In this document: positions 43,039 through 51,663 of the stretch, piece by piece
How the letters are laid out: each line of letters starts with the position of its first letter
How positions within the stretch are numbered: position 1 is the first letter of the stretch
Assembly (NCBI RefSeq): GCF_000968685.2
Contig: NZ_LAKD02000072.1
Location: 62,001-126,000, forward strand
Source: Streptomyces antioxidans
Lineage (GTDB): Bacteria > Actinomycetota > Actinomycetes > Streptomycetales > Streptomycetaceae
Reading direction: 5' to 3'
Length of the DNA: 64,000 nt
Translations under genes and position numbers: made by a program
Notes under the pieces: model-generated
Told to the model about the DNA's origin: nothing
The model's input: the letters and a program-made list of their open reading frames with translations, nothing else
The model's database searches: none

Positions 43039-44499
43039 ATGTCGCTCAGCCGAAGAGACTTCGCGAGGCGTTCCGCGTACACCGGGGCCGGGTTCGCCCT
43101 GGTCGGAAGTGCGGGGGTGCTCGCCACCGCACCCGGCGCACTCGCCGCTGAGGCGACCGAGGAGAGCGTCGCGGGCACCGAGGGCCACGGTCACGGCCAC
43201 GGCGGCTCTTCGCTCGGCTACGGTCCGCTCATCGCGGACCCCAAGGGCATCCTGGCCCTCCCCAAGGGCTTCCGCTACAAGATCATCACCCGTACCGGTG
43301 AGACCACGCTGGAGTCCGGCGAGTCCACCCCGTCCAACCACGACGGCACCGCCACCTTCGAGGGCTCGCGCGGTGCGACGCTGCTGGTCAACAACCATGA
43401 GCTGGCCGGTCCCCGCGGCGACTGGCCGCATCCGGTCCCGCTGACCGAGGGCCTGGTCTACGACCCCGCGGCCTCCGGCGGCTGCACCGTCGTCGAGGTC
43501 GCCAAGCACGGCGACCATGTCACCGAGTGGGTCGGCATCGCGGGCACCTCCACCAACTGCGCCGGTGGCCGCACCCCCTGGGGCACCTGGCTGACCTGCG
43601 AGGAGACCGAGGACAAGGCCGGTCAGAACGGCATGACCAAGGACCACGGCTATGTCTTCGAGGTCGACCCGCACGACCGCGGGGCCAACCGCGCCCCGAA
43701 GCCGGTCAAGGCCCTGGGCCGGTACGCCCACGAGGCCGTCGTCGTGGACCCCAAGCGCGGCCACCTCTACCTCACCGAGGACGCCGCCGGACCGAACGGC
43801 CTCCTCTACCGCTGGGTCCCGCCGCACGGCTTCCAGCACGGCCGCGGCAGGCTCGGCACGCTCAAGGACGACGCGGGGGTGCTCCAGGCGCCCAAGTGCT
43901 ACGACTCGGGCGGCAACTTCGTGGACGACCTGTCCCGCGCCACCAGGACCGGCACGGTCTACGGCGTGGACTGGGAGCCGGTGCCGGACCGCGACGGGGC
44001 CTCGGTGTCGGTGCGCAAGCAGTTCAAGGACGGCGAGATCACCCGGGCCCGCAAGCTGGAGGGCATGTGGTGGGCGGACGGTGGCGCGTACATCGTCTCC
44101 TCGTTCGCCCGTGAGGAGAGCCCGGTCCAGCACGACGGCCAGGTCTGGTTCTACGACCCCAAGCGCCGCACCCTCACCCTCAAGGTGCTGCTGGGCGTCA
44201 ACCCCGACCCGTCGGAGGACGGCGCCTTCGACGGCCCGGACAACGTCACGGTCTCGCCGTACGGCGGTCTGGTCATCGCCGAGGACGGCGAGGGCGTCCA
44301 GCACCTCTTCGGCGCCACCGAGGACGGCCGGACGTACCCGATCGCGCGCAATGAGCTGAACATCGGCAGCACGGAGGAGCCGGAGTTCAGCGAGTTCACC
44401 GGTGTGGTCTTCTCGCCCGACGGCGCGACGCTGTACGCCAACATCCAGACGCCCGGCATCATGCTCGCGATCACCGGCCCGTGGCGCCGCCAGCGCTGA
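43039..44499 (+). CDS. PhoX-type (DUF839) secreted phosphatase
   Basis: The product is 486 aa from ATG 43039 with GGGAG at 43029-43033. The N-terminus is a Tat signal (SRRDFARRS at residues 4-12, then a hydrophobic core ending PGALAAEA). The PhoX beta-propeller marks are NNHELAGP, GGRTPWGTWLTCEETED, GRYAHEAVVVDP and DGPDNVTVSPYGGLVIAEDG. PhoX enzymes bind calcium and iron and fold before Tat export. It probably releases phosphate from organic esters outside the cell, in line with the PHO-box-like repeat upstream. Confidence 0.92.
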   Translation: MSLSRRDFARRSAYTGAGFALVGSAGVLATAPGALAAEATEESVAGTEGHGHGHGGSSLGYGPLIADPKGILALPKGFRYKIITRTGETTLESGESTPSNHDGTATFEGSRGATLLVNNHELAGPRGDWPHPVPLTEGLVYDPAASGGCTVVEVAKHGDHVTEWVGIAGTSTNCAGGRTPWGTWLTCEETEDKAGQNGMTKDHGYVFEVDPHDRGANRAPKPVKALGRYAHEAVVVDPKRGHLYLTEDAAGPNGLLYRWVPPHGFQHGRGRLGTLKDDAGVLQAPKCYDSGGNFVDDLSRATRTGTVYGVDWEPVPDRDGASVSVRKQFKDGEITRARKLEGMWWADGGAYIVSSFAREESPVQHDGQVWFYDPKRRTLTLKVLLGVNPDPSEDGAFDGPDNVTVSPYGGLVIAEDGEGVQHLFGATEDGRTYPIARNELNIGSTEEPEFSEFTGVVFSPDGATLYANIQTPGIMLAITGPWRRQR

Positions 44500-44577
44500 T
44501 GCCCGTGGTCCGTGTCTCGCCCGGGGCCAGGGTTCGCGTCCCGCCGGGGAATCGTCCCGGCCGGGACCGGCGTTGAC

Positions 44578-45621
44578 GTGGACGTGACCTCACGCCTGCG
44601 CACCACCCCCTTCTCCGTCCTTGACCGCTCCCGGACCCGCCAGGGGCGGGAGCGGTCGCAGGCGCTGCGCGACACCGTACGGTTCGCACAGGCCGCTGAG
44701 GCGCTGGGCTACCACCGCTTCTGGGTCTCCGAGCACCACAGCGTGCCCGGCGTCGCCGGTTCGGCGCCCACCGTGCTGGCGTCAGCCGTCGCGGCGGCGA
44801 CGGTCCGCATCCGTGTGGGCACGGGCGGGGTGATGCTGCCGAACCACCGCCCGCTGGTCGTGGCCGAGCAGTTCGGGGTGCTCGAATCCCTCTTCCCCGG
44901 CCGCATCGACATGGGCCTGGGCCGCTCCGTCGGCTTCACCGACGGCATCCGCCGCGCCCTGGGCGCAGAGAAGGACGCCGCGCGGGACTTCGGGGACCAA
45001 CTGGAGGAACTGCTCGGCTGGTTCACCGGTGAGCAGGACGCCCACCCCCAGGTCCACGCCCATCCGGCGGAGGGGCTGCGGCCGTCCGTCTTCGTCCTGG
45101 CCACCGGCGCGGGCGCGGACCTGGCGGCGCGGGCCGGACTGTCCCTGGTGATCGGCGATCCGCGCGGCCGGGACGAGATGCTGCGCGCGATCGACCGTTA
45201 CCGCGCGGGCTTCCGTCCCTCGGCGTGGTCCGCCGCCCCGTATGTCGTCGTCTCGGGCAATGTCGCGGTCGCCGGTACCACACAGGAGGCCCGCCGACTG
45301 CTGCTCCCCGAGGCGTGGTCGATGGCCCACTCCCGCACCCACGGCGTCTTCCCGCCGCTCGCCCCGGCCCCGGAGATCGAGGCCCGGGAGATGACAGAGA
45401 AGGAGCGCGGCTTCTACGAGCGCGGTCTGCGCGGCCAGCTCTACGGCACGGAGGACGAGGTCGCCGCCGCGCTCGAGGAGCTGATCGAGCGCAGCGGCGC
45501 AGACGAGGTCCTGGTCACGACGAGCACCTACGACCGCGACGCCCTCCTGGACTCCTACCGCCGCCTGGCCCGCCTGGCGGGGCTGTCGGACGGCCCGGCG
45601 AGATTCCCGCGAGTGGCCTGA
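44578..45621 (+). CDS. LLM-class flavin-dependent oxidoreductase (MsnO8-like)
   Basis: The product is 347 aa from GTG 44578; GTG 44584 and GTG 44512 are in-frame alternatives and no site clearly decides. It is a luciferase-like TIM barrel. Marks are FAQAAEALGYHRFWVSEHH, IRVGTGGVMLPNHRPLVVAEQFG, LFPGRIDMGLGRSVG and a C-terminal GTEDEVAAALEELIERSGADEVLV. It would use reduced flavin (F420 or FMN); the substrate is unknown. It converges on the TerD gene. Confidence 0.88.
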   Translation: MDVTSRLRTTPFSVLDRSRTRQGRERSQALRDTVRFAQAAEALGYHRFWVSEHHSVPGVAGSAPTVLASAVAAATVRIRVGTGGVMLPNHRPLVVAEQFGVLESLFPGRIDMGLGRSVGFTDGIRRALGAEKDAARDFGDQLEELLGWFTGEQDAHPQVHAHPAEGLRPSVFVLATGAGADLAARAGLSLVIGDPRGRDEMLRAIDRYRAGFRPSAWSAAPYVVVSGNVAVAGTTQEARRLLLPEAWSMAHSRTHGVFPPLAPAPEIEAREMTEKERGFYERGLRGQLYGTEDEVAAALEELIERSGADEVLVTTSTYDRDALLDSYRRLARLAGLSDGPARFPRVA

Positions 45622-45664
45622 ACGCGCGGGTGTCCCTCGATGACCGCGGCGGCCGCCGGTTGGT

Positions 45665-46888
45665 TCACAGGGCCTTGCCCGCGGGCTTGGCCATGCCCCG
45701 GACGGTGCGCGAGTCCACGTACTCGCCCATCGCGGTCATCTCCCACTCACCCGAGAACTGCTTGATCATCTTGGCCATCATCACGCCCGTGCGCGGCTCG
45801 GCGTGGGTGAGGTCGAAGCGGACCAGCTCCTCGCCGGTCTGGGCGTCCAGCAGGCGGCAGTACGCCTTGGCGACGTCGGTGAACTTCTGGCCGGAGAAGG
45901 AGTTGACCGTGAAGACCAGCCCGGTGACCTCGGTCGGGAGGCCGCCGAGGTGGACGGTGATGGACTCGTCGTCGCCTCCGCCCTCACCGGTGAGGTTGTC
46001 GCCGGAGTGCTGGATGGCGCCGTTGAGGATGGCCAGCTTGCCGAAGAAGCAGGCGTCGATCTTCTTACGGTCGACACCGAACGCGATCACGGACGCGTCC
46101 AGGTCGATGTCCTTGCCCCGGAAGGCGGGCTCCCAGCCCAGGCCCATCCGCACCGAACTGAGCACCGGGCGGCCGCCCTTGACCAGGGACACCGTCTGGT
46201 TCTTCTGCAGGCTGACCCGGCCCTTGTCCAGGTTGACCTTCCCGGTGGCCGGGGCCGCCGCGGCGGCGGGCGGTGCGGCCGGGGGAGCGGTCGGCATGGG
46301 CGGCGGGGGCTGGAAACCCGCGGGCGGGCCGCTCGGCGGGGGCGGCGGCGCCTGGGCGGCGGTGGTGGTGGCGGCCGGGGCGGCTGGCTCCTCGACCGAT
46401 ACGCCGAAGTCGGTGGCGATGCCCGCCAGACCGTTGGCATACCCCTGCCCGACCGCGCGCACCTTCCACGCCCCATTGCGCCGGTACACCTCCACGACCA
46501 CCAGCGCGGTCTCATTGCCCAGCCGCGGCGGGGTGAACGCGGCGATCACCGCGCCGTCGTCCGCGCCGCGCACCGTGGCGGTCGGCTCGGTGCCCGCGAA
46601 CGTCGCCCCGGGCGCGTCCAGGCTCGCGGTCACCACGATCTTCTCGATGTCGGCGGGGACGGCGGCGGTGTCCACCGTGATGGTGTCGCCCGCGCCCGCC
46701 GTCCCGGCGCGGTGGGTCACGCCCGGTCCGGCGGGCTGGTTGTAGAAGACGAAGTCGTCGTCGGAACGCACCTTGCCGTTGGCGGTGAGCAGCAGGCCCG
46801 ATACGTCGAGCCGCACCGGAGCGGTGACGTCAACCGCCACGCGCGCGACGGGGAGGGGGAGGTTCGAGCCGGGTGTCATAGCGGTCAT
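45665..46888 (-). CDS. Tandem TerD-domain protein
   Basis: The product is 407 aa. Two TerD-like beta-sandwich domains are joined by a proline/alanine linker (residues about 180-220). The C-terminal domain is canonical: VRMGLGWEPAFRGKDIDLDASVIAFG, then GDNLTGEGGGDDESITVHLGGLP with acidic calcium-binding loops. The N-terminal domain keeps GDTITVDTAAVPADIEKIVVTASL but lacks the GLGW segment and looks degenerate. TerD proteins bind calcium and occur in tellurite/stress operons. No other ter gene is present. It lies 25 nt downstream of the EamA gene on the same strand. Confidence 0.88.
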   Translation of the reverse strand: MTAMTPGSNLPLPVARVAVDVTAPVRLDVSGLLLTANGKVRSDDDFVFYNQPAGPGVTHRAGTAGAGDTITVDTAAVPADIEKIVVTASLDAPGATFAGTEPTATVRGADDGAVIAAFTPPRLGNETALVVVEVYRRNGAWKVRAVGQGYANGLAGIATDFGVSVEEPAAPAATTTAAQAPPPPPSGPPAGFQPPPPMPTAPPAAPPAAAAAPATGKVNLDKGRVSLQKNQTVSLVKGGRPVLSSVRMGLGWEPAFRGKDIDLDASVIAFGVDRKKIDACFFGKLAILNGAIQHSGDNLTGEGGGDDESITVHLGGLPTEVTGLVFTVNSFSGQKFTDVAKAYCRLLDAQTGEELVRFDLTHAEPRTGVMMAKMIKQFSGEWEMTAMGEYVDSRTVRGMAKPAGKAL

Positions 46889-46913
46889 GCCCGGGGTAAC
46901 GAACGTCCCCGCT

Positions 46914-47933
46914 TTACGGTTCCTTGACCTGCGGAGTGACTTCTGTTGGGCGCTGTCCCCGCGCGGTCGGCCCGGTTCGGCGCGGTTCGGCCGGGTTCGG
47001 GGTCCGCCAGGTGCGGTCCGGTTCGGGGTCGGCCAGACGCGGCCCGGTGCGGGCCCGGCGCGCGTCGGGGCGGTGGCGCACGGTGGCCGCCGTCACCCCG
47101 ATCACGCACACCGCCATGCCCGCGAGGGCCGTCCACCCGGGCGCGTCCCCGAACATCGCGTACGCCCACACCAGCGTGGTCGGGGGCGTGAGGTAGATCA
47201 GCGCGCTGGTGCGGGTGACCCCGTTGCGGCGCAGGCTCAGCCAGTAGAAGCCGTAGCCGCCGACCGTGGAGAGCAGCACCGTCCAGGCCACGGCGGCCCA
47301 GAAGCCCCCGCCCGCCGGGGGCGCGGCATGGCCTCCGGCCACGGCGACCCCGGTGAACAGGACGGCGCTGACGAGGCAGTGCAGCGGTATGGCGTCCACG
47401 GGCTCGAGCGGCGCCCGCACCCTGCGTTCGAGGAAGCTCGCGGCCAGCAGCGCCGCCATGGCGGCGAAGGGCAGCCCGTACGCCCACGCCGGGGCGGCCG
47501 GGCCCGCCGACACGTCGCCCTGGACGACGAGCGCGACCCCGCCGAGGCCGATGGCCAGCCCCGCCCACTGGCGCGGGCTGACCGTCTCGCCGAGCAGCCG
47601 CCCGGCCAGCGCGCCCGCCGCGAGCGGCTGCAGCGCGGCGATCAGCGCTGCGGTGCCGGACGGCACGCCGAGCCCGACCGACCAGACGATCCCGCCGAGA
47701 TAGCCGCCCTGCGAGAGCGCTCCGATCACCGCCTGCTCGGCGATCGCGCGCGGGCGCGGTCTGCGGCGCCCCAGCAGCGCCCAGACGCCGCCCAGGACCG
47801 CCGCCGCCGCGAGGAAGCGCCACATCAGCAGGGTGTCGGCGGCGGCCTCCCGGGTGCCGAGCTCGGCTCCGATGAAGCCGGAACTCCACATCACGACGAG
47901 GCCGATGGCGGTGACGGCGGCGCTGATGGGCAT
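46914..47933 (-). CDS. EamA/DMT-family transporter
   Basis: The product is 339 aa with ten membrane helices in two EamA repeats (first MPISAAVTAIGLVVMWSSGFIGAE, second starting near residue 150). The last 50 residues are a hydrophilic Arg/Pro/Glu tail encoded by near-repetitive ggttcggg DNA. It is likely an exporter of metabolites or amino acids. It diverges from a TetR gene across a perfect long inverted repeat, so that TetR very probably represses it. Confidence 0.9.
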   Translation of the reverse strand: MPISAAVTAIGLVVMWSSGFIGAELGTREAAADTLLMWRFLAAAAVLGGVWALLGRRRPRPRAIAEQAVIGALSQGGYLGGIVWSVGLGVPSGTAALIAALQPLAAGALAGRLLGETVSPRQWAGLAIGLGGVALVVQGDVSAGPAAPAWAYGLPFAAMAALLAASFLERRVRAPLEPVDAIPLHCLVSAVLFTGVAVAGGHAAPPAGGGFWAAVAWTVLLSTVGGYGFYWLSLRRNGVTRTSALIYLTPPTTLVWAYAMFGDAPGWTALAGMAVCVIGVTAATVRHRPDARRARTGPRLADPEPDRTWRTPNPAEPRRTGPTARGQRPTEVTPQVKEP

Positions 47934-47964
47934 GGGGTCCTCGTTCTGGATTGGGGTCGGCCAG

Positions 47965-48016
47965 GTAGACCGATCTGTTTACTCCCTCATCCACTAGACT
48001 AAACAGATCGGTCTAC
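47965..48016. promoter_or_regulatory. Paired TetR operators between EamA and TetR genes
   Basis: gtagaccgatctgttta (47965-47981) and taaacagatcggtctac (48000-48016) are perfect 17-bp inverted copies, 18 nt apart. Each half is itself a near-palindrome (TAGAC-N6-GTTTA), as expected of a TetR dimer site. A -10-like TAGACT (47995-48000) sits between them on the plus strand. Two dimers could close both divergent promoters. Confidence 0.8.
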
Positions 48017-48048
48017 ACGTCAACCCGTCACCCGGAGGTGATCACGGC

Positions 48049-48615
48049 ATGGAAGCGCTCACCCCCGCCGCGCGCCGCATCCTCGACACCGCCGCCGAGC
48101 TCTTCTACGGGCGGGGGATCCACGCGGTCGGCGTGGATCTGATCGCCAAGCGCGCCGGAGTCACCAAGAAGACGCTGTACGACCGCTTCGGCTCGAAGGA
48201 GACGCTGGTCGCCGCGTATCTGCGGGAGCGCGATGAGCGGTGGCGGGCGTGGCTCACCGCCGAGGTCGAGAAGTCGCCCCCGGCGGATCGCGCCCTCGCC
48301 ACGTTCGACGCGCTCGCCGAGTGGGTGCGCCGCGAGAACCCGCGCGGCTGCGGCTTCGTCAACGCGGCGGCCGAACTGCCGGACGCCGCGCATCCGGCCC
48401 GCCAGGTGATCGCCGACCAGAAGTGCTGGCTGCGCGGCTATCTGCGGCAGCTGTGCGCGGAGGCGGACGTGGCCGCCCCCGACGAGGTGGCGGACGAGCT
48501 GTTGCTGCTCCACGAGGGGGCCACGGTGCTGAACGGTCTTTCGGTGGTGGCCGATCCGGTCGGCATCGCACGTGAGCTGGCCCAACGGGCGCTGGAGCGG
48601 GCCGGGGCGGCCTGA
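48049..48615 (+). CDS. TetR-family regulator of the EamA transporter
   Basis: The product is 188 aa. The helix-turn-helix is RILDTAAELFYGRGIHAVGVDLIAKRAGVTKKTLYDRFGSKE at about residues 10-51. The C-terminal domain contains RRENPRGCGFVNAAAELPD, a TetR_C type seen in many streptomycete regulators. A full GGAGGTG ribosome site lies at 48034-48040. It probably controls itself and the divergent transporter. Confidence 0.93.
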   Translation: MEALTPAARRILDTAAELFYGRGIHAVGVDLIAKRAGVTKKTLYDRFGSKETLVAAYLRERDERWRAWLTAEVEKSPPADRALATFDALAEWVRRENPRGCGFVNAAAELPDAAHPARQVIADQKCWLRGYLRQLCAEADVAAPDEVADELLLLHEGATVLNGLSVVADPVGIARELAQRALERAGAA

Positions 48616-48662
48616 GCCGGTCCCGGGCGGCCGGTCCCGGGCGGCTGGCTCGGGCGCGTTAT

Positions 48663-48693
48663 TTGACCTCGAGTGCGCTCGAAACCGTACGTT
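48663..48693 (+). promoter_or_regulatory. Promoter and operator-like palindrome of the SDR gene
   Basis: TTGACC (48663-48668) and TACGTT (48688-48693) are 19 nt apart. The spacer holds the perfect inverted repeat TCGAG-TGCG-CTCGA (48669-48682). TACGTT ends 6 nt before ATG 48700, suggesting a leaderless mRNA under repressor control. Confidence 0.45.
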
Positions 48694-48699
48694 CCCCGC

Positions 48700-49665
48700 A
48701 TGACGACCAAACAGCATGCGATCGGCACCGGTTTCGGGGTGCGGAGTACGACGAGTGACGTCATCGAGGGCATCGACCTATCCGGGAAGCTCGCGCTCGT
48801 GACCGGCGGTTATTCGGGGATCGGGCTGGAGACGACGCGGGTTCTCGCCGGTGTGGGCGCCCATGTCGTCGTGCCCGCGCGGCGGCGCTCGGCGGCCGTC
48901 GAAGCGCTCGGCGGGATCGAGGGCGTGGAGGTCGCCGAGATGGACCTCGCGGACCTGGACGGCGTTCGGGCCTTCGCGGAGGAGTTCCTGGCGTCCGGTC
49001 GCGATATCGACATCCTGATCAACAACGCCGGGATCATGGCCGCGCCCGAAACCCGGGTCGGCCCCGGCTGGGAAGCCCAGTTCGCCATCAACCACCTGGG
49101 CCACTACGCCCTGACCAACCGGCTGTGGCCCGCCGTCGCGCGCGGTGGTGGCGCACGCGTGGTGTCGGTCTCCTCCAATGGGCACCAGCTCTCGGACATC
49201 CACTGGGACGACCCGCACTTCGAGCGGCACGCCTACGACAAGTGGCAGGCGTACGGGCAGGCCAAGACCGCGAACGTGCTGTTCGCGGTGCAGCTTGACG
49301 CGCTGGGGCGGGACGCCGGGGTGCGGGCGTTCGCCCTCCACCCCGGGGCGATCGCCGACACGGAGCTGGGCCGCCATGTGCCCCCGGAGGAAATGGCGGA
49401 GCTGAAGAAGTCGATCGACACCAGCCCCACCAACGCCGGCTGGAAGACGCCCGAGGAGGGCGCGGCCACCCAGGTCTGGGCGGCGACCTCGCCCCGGCTC
49501 GCTGGCCTGGGCGGGGTGTACTGCGAGGACTGCGACATCGCCGAGCCCGCGCCGGAGGGCGCCGAACTGGGCAGCGGGGTGAGCGCCTGGGCCATCGACC
49601 CGGAGCGGGCGGCGCGGCTGTGGGCGCTGTCGGCCGAGCTCACGGGGGTCGACGCCTTCGCATAG
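48700..49665 (+). CDS. Short-chain dehydrogenase/reductase
   Basis: The product is 321 aa. The NAD(P) motif is TGGYSGIG, the NNAG motif is present in ILINNAGIMAAPE, and the YxxxK pair is replaced in position by YGQAKTANVLFA (Y-G-Q-A-K), with the catalytic Ser in VVSVSSNGHQ. The C-terminal half matches the retinol-dehydrogenase/oxidoreductase-like subgroup. ATG 48700 is probably the first base of the mRNA. The MarR gene follows after a 65-nt gap that contains a large palindrome. Confidence 0.9.
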   Translation: MTTKQHAIGTGFGVRSTTSDVIEGIDLSGKLALVTGGYSGIGLETTRVLAGVGAHVVVPARRRSAAVEALGGIEGVEVAEMDLADLDGVRAFAEEFLASGRDIDILINNAGIMAAPETRVGPGWEAQFAINHLGHYALTNRLWPAVARGGGARVVSVSSNGHQLSDIHWDDPHFERHAYDKWQAYGQAKTANVLFAVQLDALGRDAGVRAFALHPGAIADTELGRHVPPEEMAELKKSIDTSPTNAGWKTPEEGAATQVWAATSPRLAGLGGVYCEDCDIAEPAPEGAELGSGVSAWAIDPERAARLWALSAELTGVDAFA

Positions 49666-49670
49666 ATTGA

Positions 49671-49723
49671 CAGCCCAGGCTGTTCAGTTGGAACTGGACA
49701 GCCTGGGCTGAAGGAAATACCGT
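49671..49723 (+). promoter_or_regulatory. 40-bp palindrome overlapping the promoter of the MarR-MFS operon
   Basis: 49671-49690 and 49691-49710 are reverse complements at 18 of 20 positions. The centre is CAGTT-GG-AACTG. The right arm overlaps TGGACA (49695-49700), which stands 17 nt from TACCGT (49718-49723), a good promoter. TACCGT ends 7 nt before ATG 49731. This is a strong candidate for MarR autoregulation; the palindrome could also act as terminator for the SDR gene. Confidence 0.7.
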
Positions 49724-49730
49724 ACGGGGC

Positions 49731-50180
49731 ATGGCAGAGACCCCCGGCGGCATGTCCGCGTCCGCCGTGCGCGCCGCGCATGAGATCCGTGTGGTGATCG
49801 GCCGGCTGCGGCGGCGGATCAAGGAGTCGTACGACCTCGAGGAGCTCACCCCCTCGCAGACGTCCGCGCTCAGCAGGCTCAGCAAGGAGGGCCCCGCCTC
49901 GGCCAGCGCGCTGGCGGCGGCCGAGCGCGTACGGCCGCAGTCGATGGCGGCCACGCTCGCCGCGCTGGACGAGCGCGGGCTGATCCAGCGGCGTCCCGAT
50001 CCCGGCGACGGGCGGCGGCAGTTGGTCTCGGTGAGCGAAACCGGCGGCGCGTTCCTGGACGACAAGCGGCGGGCGGGCGAGGAATGGCTCGCCCGGGCGC
50101 TGGAGAGCGGCTATACGGAGGCGGAGCGGGAGACCATCCTCGAGGCGCTGGCCCTGCTTGACCGGCTCAGCCGCGCATGA
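49731..50180 (+). CDS. MarR-family regulator
   Basis: The product is 149 aa. The winged helix covers about residues 37-95: LTPSQTSALSRLSKEGPASASALAAAERVRPQSMAATLAALDERGLIQR and the wing PDPGDGRRQLVSV. It is co-transcribed with the downstream MFS pump (4-nt overlap) and likely represses the unit through the palindrome in its promoter. The mRNA is probably leaderless. Confidence 0.94.
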   Translation: MAETPGGMSASAVRAAHEIRVVIGRLRRRIKESYDLEELTPSQTSALSRLSKEGPASASALAAAERVRPQSMAATLAALDERGLIQRRPDPGDGRRQLVSVSETGGAFLDDKRRAGEEWLARALESGYTEAERETILEALALLDRLSRA

Positions 50181-51610
50181 TCGAGCGGCTGACGCGACGC
50201 AAGGGAAGGCGCAAGGGAAAGGGAAGGGGCGGGGCGGACGCGGGGAGCGCCTTCGACCGGAGGCTGCTCGCGCCGATGATGCTGGGTTCGGTACTGAACC
50301 CCGTCAACTCCTCCATCATCTCCGTGTCGCTGGTGCCGATCGGCGCCGCGTTCGGGGCGCCGCCCTCGCAGACGGCCTGGCTGGTCGCCGCGCTCTATCT
50401 GGCCACCTCGATAGGCCAGCCGGTGATGGGCCGGCTGATCGACCTCTACGGGCCGCGCCTCCTCTTCCTCGCCGGGGCGGCGCTGACCGGGATCGCGGGA
50501 CTGATCGGCCTCCTCGCCCCGAACCTGGGGACGCTGATCGTCGCGCGGGTGGTGCTCGGGTTCGGCACCTGCGCGGGCTATCCCGCCTCGATGTACCTCA
50601 TCCGCGGGGAGGCCCGGCGGACCGGCCAGGAGAGCCCCGCCGGGATCCTCGCCACCCTCGCGGTCGCCAGCCAGACCATCGCGGTCATCGGGCCGCCCCT
50701 GGGCGGACTGCTGATCGGGCTGGGCGGCTGGCGTACGACGTTCGCCGTCAACATCCCGCTGGCGGCGGCCGGTCTGCTCCTCGGCGTACGGCGGCTGCCG
50801 AAGGAGCGGCCCCTGGCGGAACGCCCCGACGAACGCGTCCGGCTGGACCTGACCGGCATGGGGCTGTTCGCCGCGATGCTCGTCTCGCTGCTGCTGTTCC
50901 TGATGGAGCCGCGCGCCGACCGGTGGTACCTGCCCGTGCTGATGGCGGTGGCGGCGGCCGGATTCGCGGTGCGGGAGCTGCGCGCGGCGGAGCCGTTCAT
51001 CGATCTGCGGGTGTTCGGCGGCAATCTGCCCCTGCTGCTCACCTACGCCCGCGCGCTCCTCGTCTCCGTCGTCTCGTACGTCTTCCTGTACGGCTACACC
51101 CAGTGGCTCCAGGACGGCCGGGGGCTGACGGCCTCCCAGGCGGGGCTCGCCCAACTGCCCCTGTTCCTGACCGGGATCGCGGTGTCCACGGCCACCGGCC
51201 GCCGCGCCGCCGTGCGCGGCAAGCTGCTGGTGGGGGCCGTGGGGCAGATCGTCGGCTGCGCCCTGCTGCTCCCGCTGCAGCCGCACAGCGCGATCTGGCT
51301 GCTGATCGTCGTCGGGCTCGTCTTCGGCGTACCGCAGGGGCTGATCAACCTCGCCCTGCAGAACGCGGTGTACCACCAGGCCGATCCGGAGCGGATGGGC
51401 TCCTCGGCGGGGCTGCTCCGCACCTTCTTCTACCTCGGCGCGATCGTCGCCTCCAGCGCCAACGGCGCCTTCTTCGGCGCCCGCGCCGACACCGCCGGGC
51501 TGCACGGCCTGGCCTGGTTCATGCTCGCCATCACCGGCCTGTGCCTGGCCCTGACGCTCATGGACCGCTCGCTGGCCCGTATCGGCTCCGAGGATTCCTC
51601 TCCCGCGTGA
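50177..51610 (+). CDS. MFS drug-efflux transporter (DHA2/EmrB type)
   Basis: The product is 477 aa with at least 12 membrane helices. The N-terminal 25 residues are very basic. Marks are LNPVNSSIISVSLVPIGAAFG in helix 1, the motif-A region GQPVMGRLIDLYGPRLLF and the drug/H+ antiporter motif-C-like AVIGPPLGGLLIGLGGWRTTF. It overlaps the MarR stop by 4 nt. Export of a toxic compound sensed by the MarR protein is inferred. Confidence 0.92.
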   Translation: MIERLTRRKGRRKGKGRGGADAGSAFDRRLLAPMMLGSVLNPVNSSIISVSLVPIGAAFGAPPSQTAWLVAALYLATSIGQPVMGRLIDLYGPRLLFLAGAALTGIAGLIGLLAPNLGTLIVARVVLGFGTCAGYPASMYLIRGEARRTGQESPAGILATLAVASQTIAVIGPPLGGLLIGLGGWRTTFAVNIPLAAAGLLLGVRRLPKERPLAERPDERVRLDLTGMGLFAAMLVSLLLFLMEPRADRWYLPVLMAVAAAGFAVRELRAAEPFIDLRVFGGNLPLLLTYARALLVSVVSYVFLYGYTQWLQDGRGLTASQAGLAQLPLFLTGIAVSTATGRRAAVRGKLLVGAVGQIVGCALLLPLQPHSAIWLLIVVGLVFGVPQGLINLALQNAVYHQADPERMGSSAGLLRTFFYLGAIVASSANGAFFGARADTAGLHGLAWFMLAITGLCLALTLMDRSLARIGSEDSSPA

Positions 51611-51663
51611 CAACCGCGGCGGCGAAAGACCCCATGAACGTGAATGCGAAGGAGAACGAGAGC

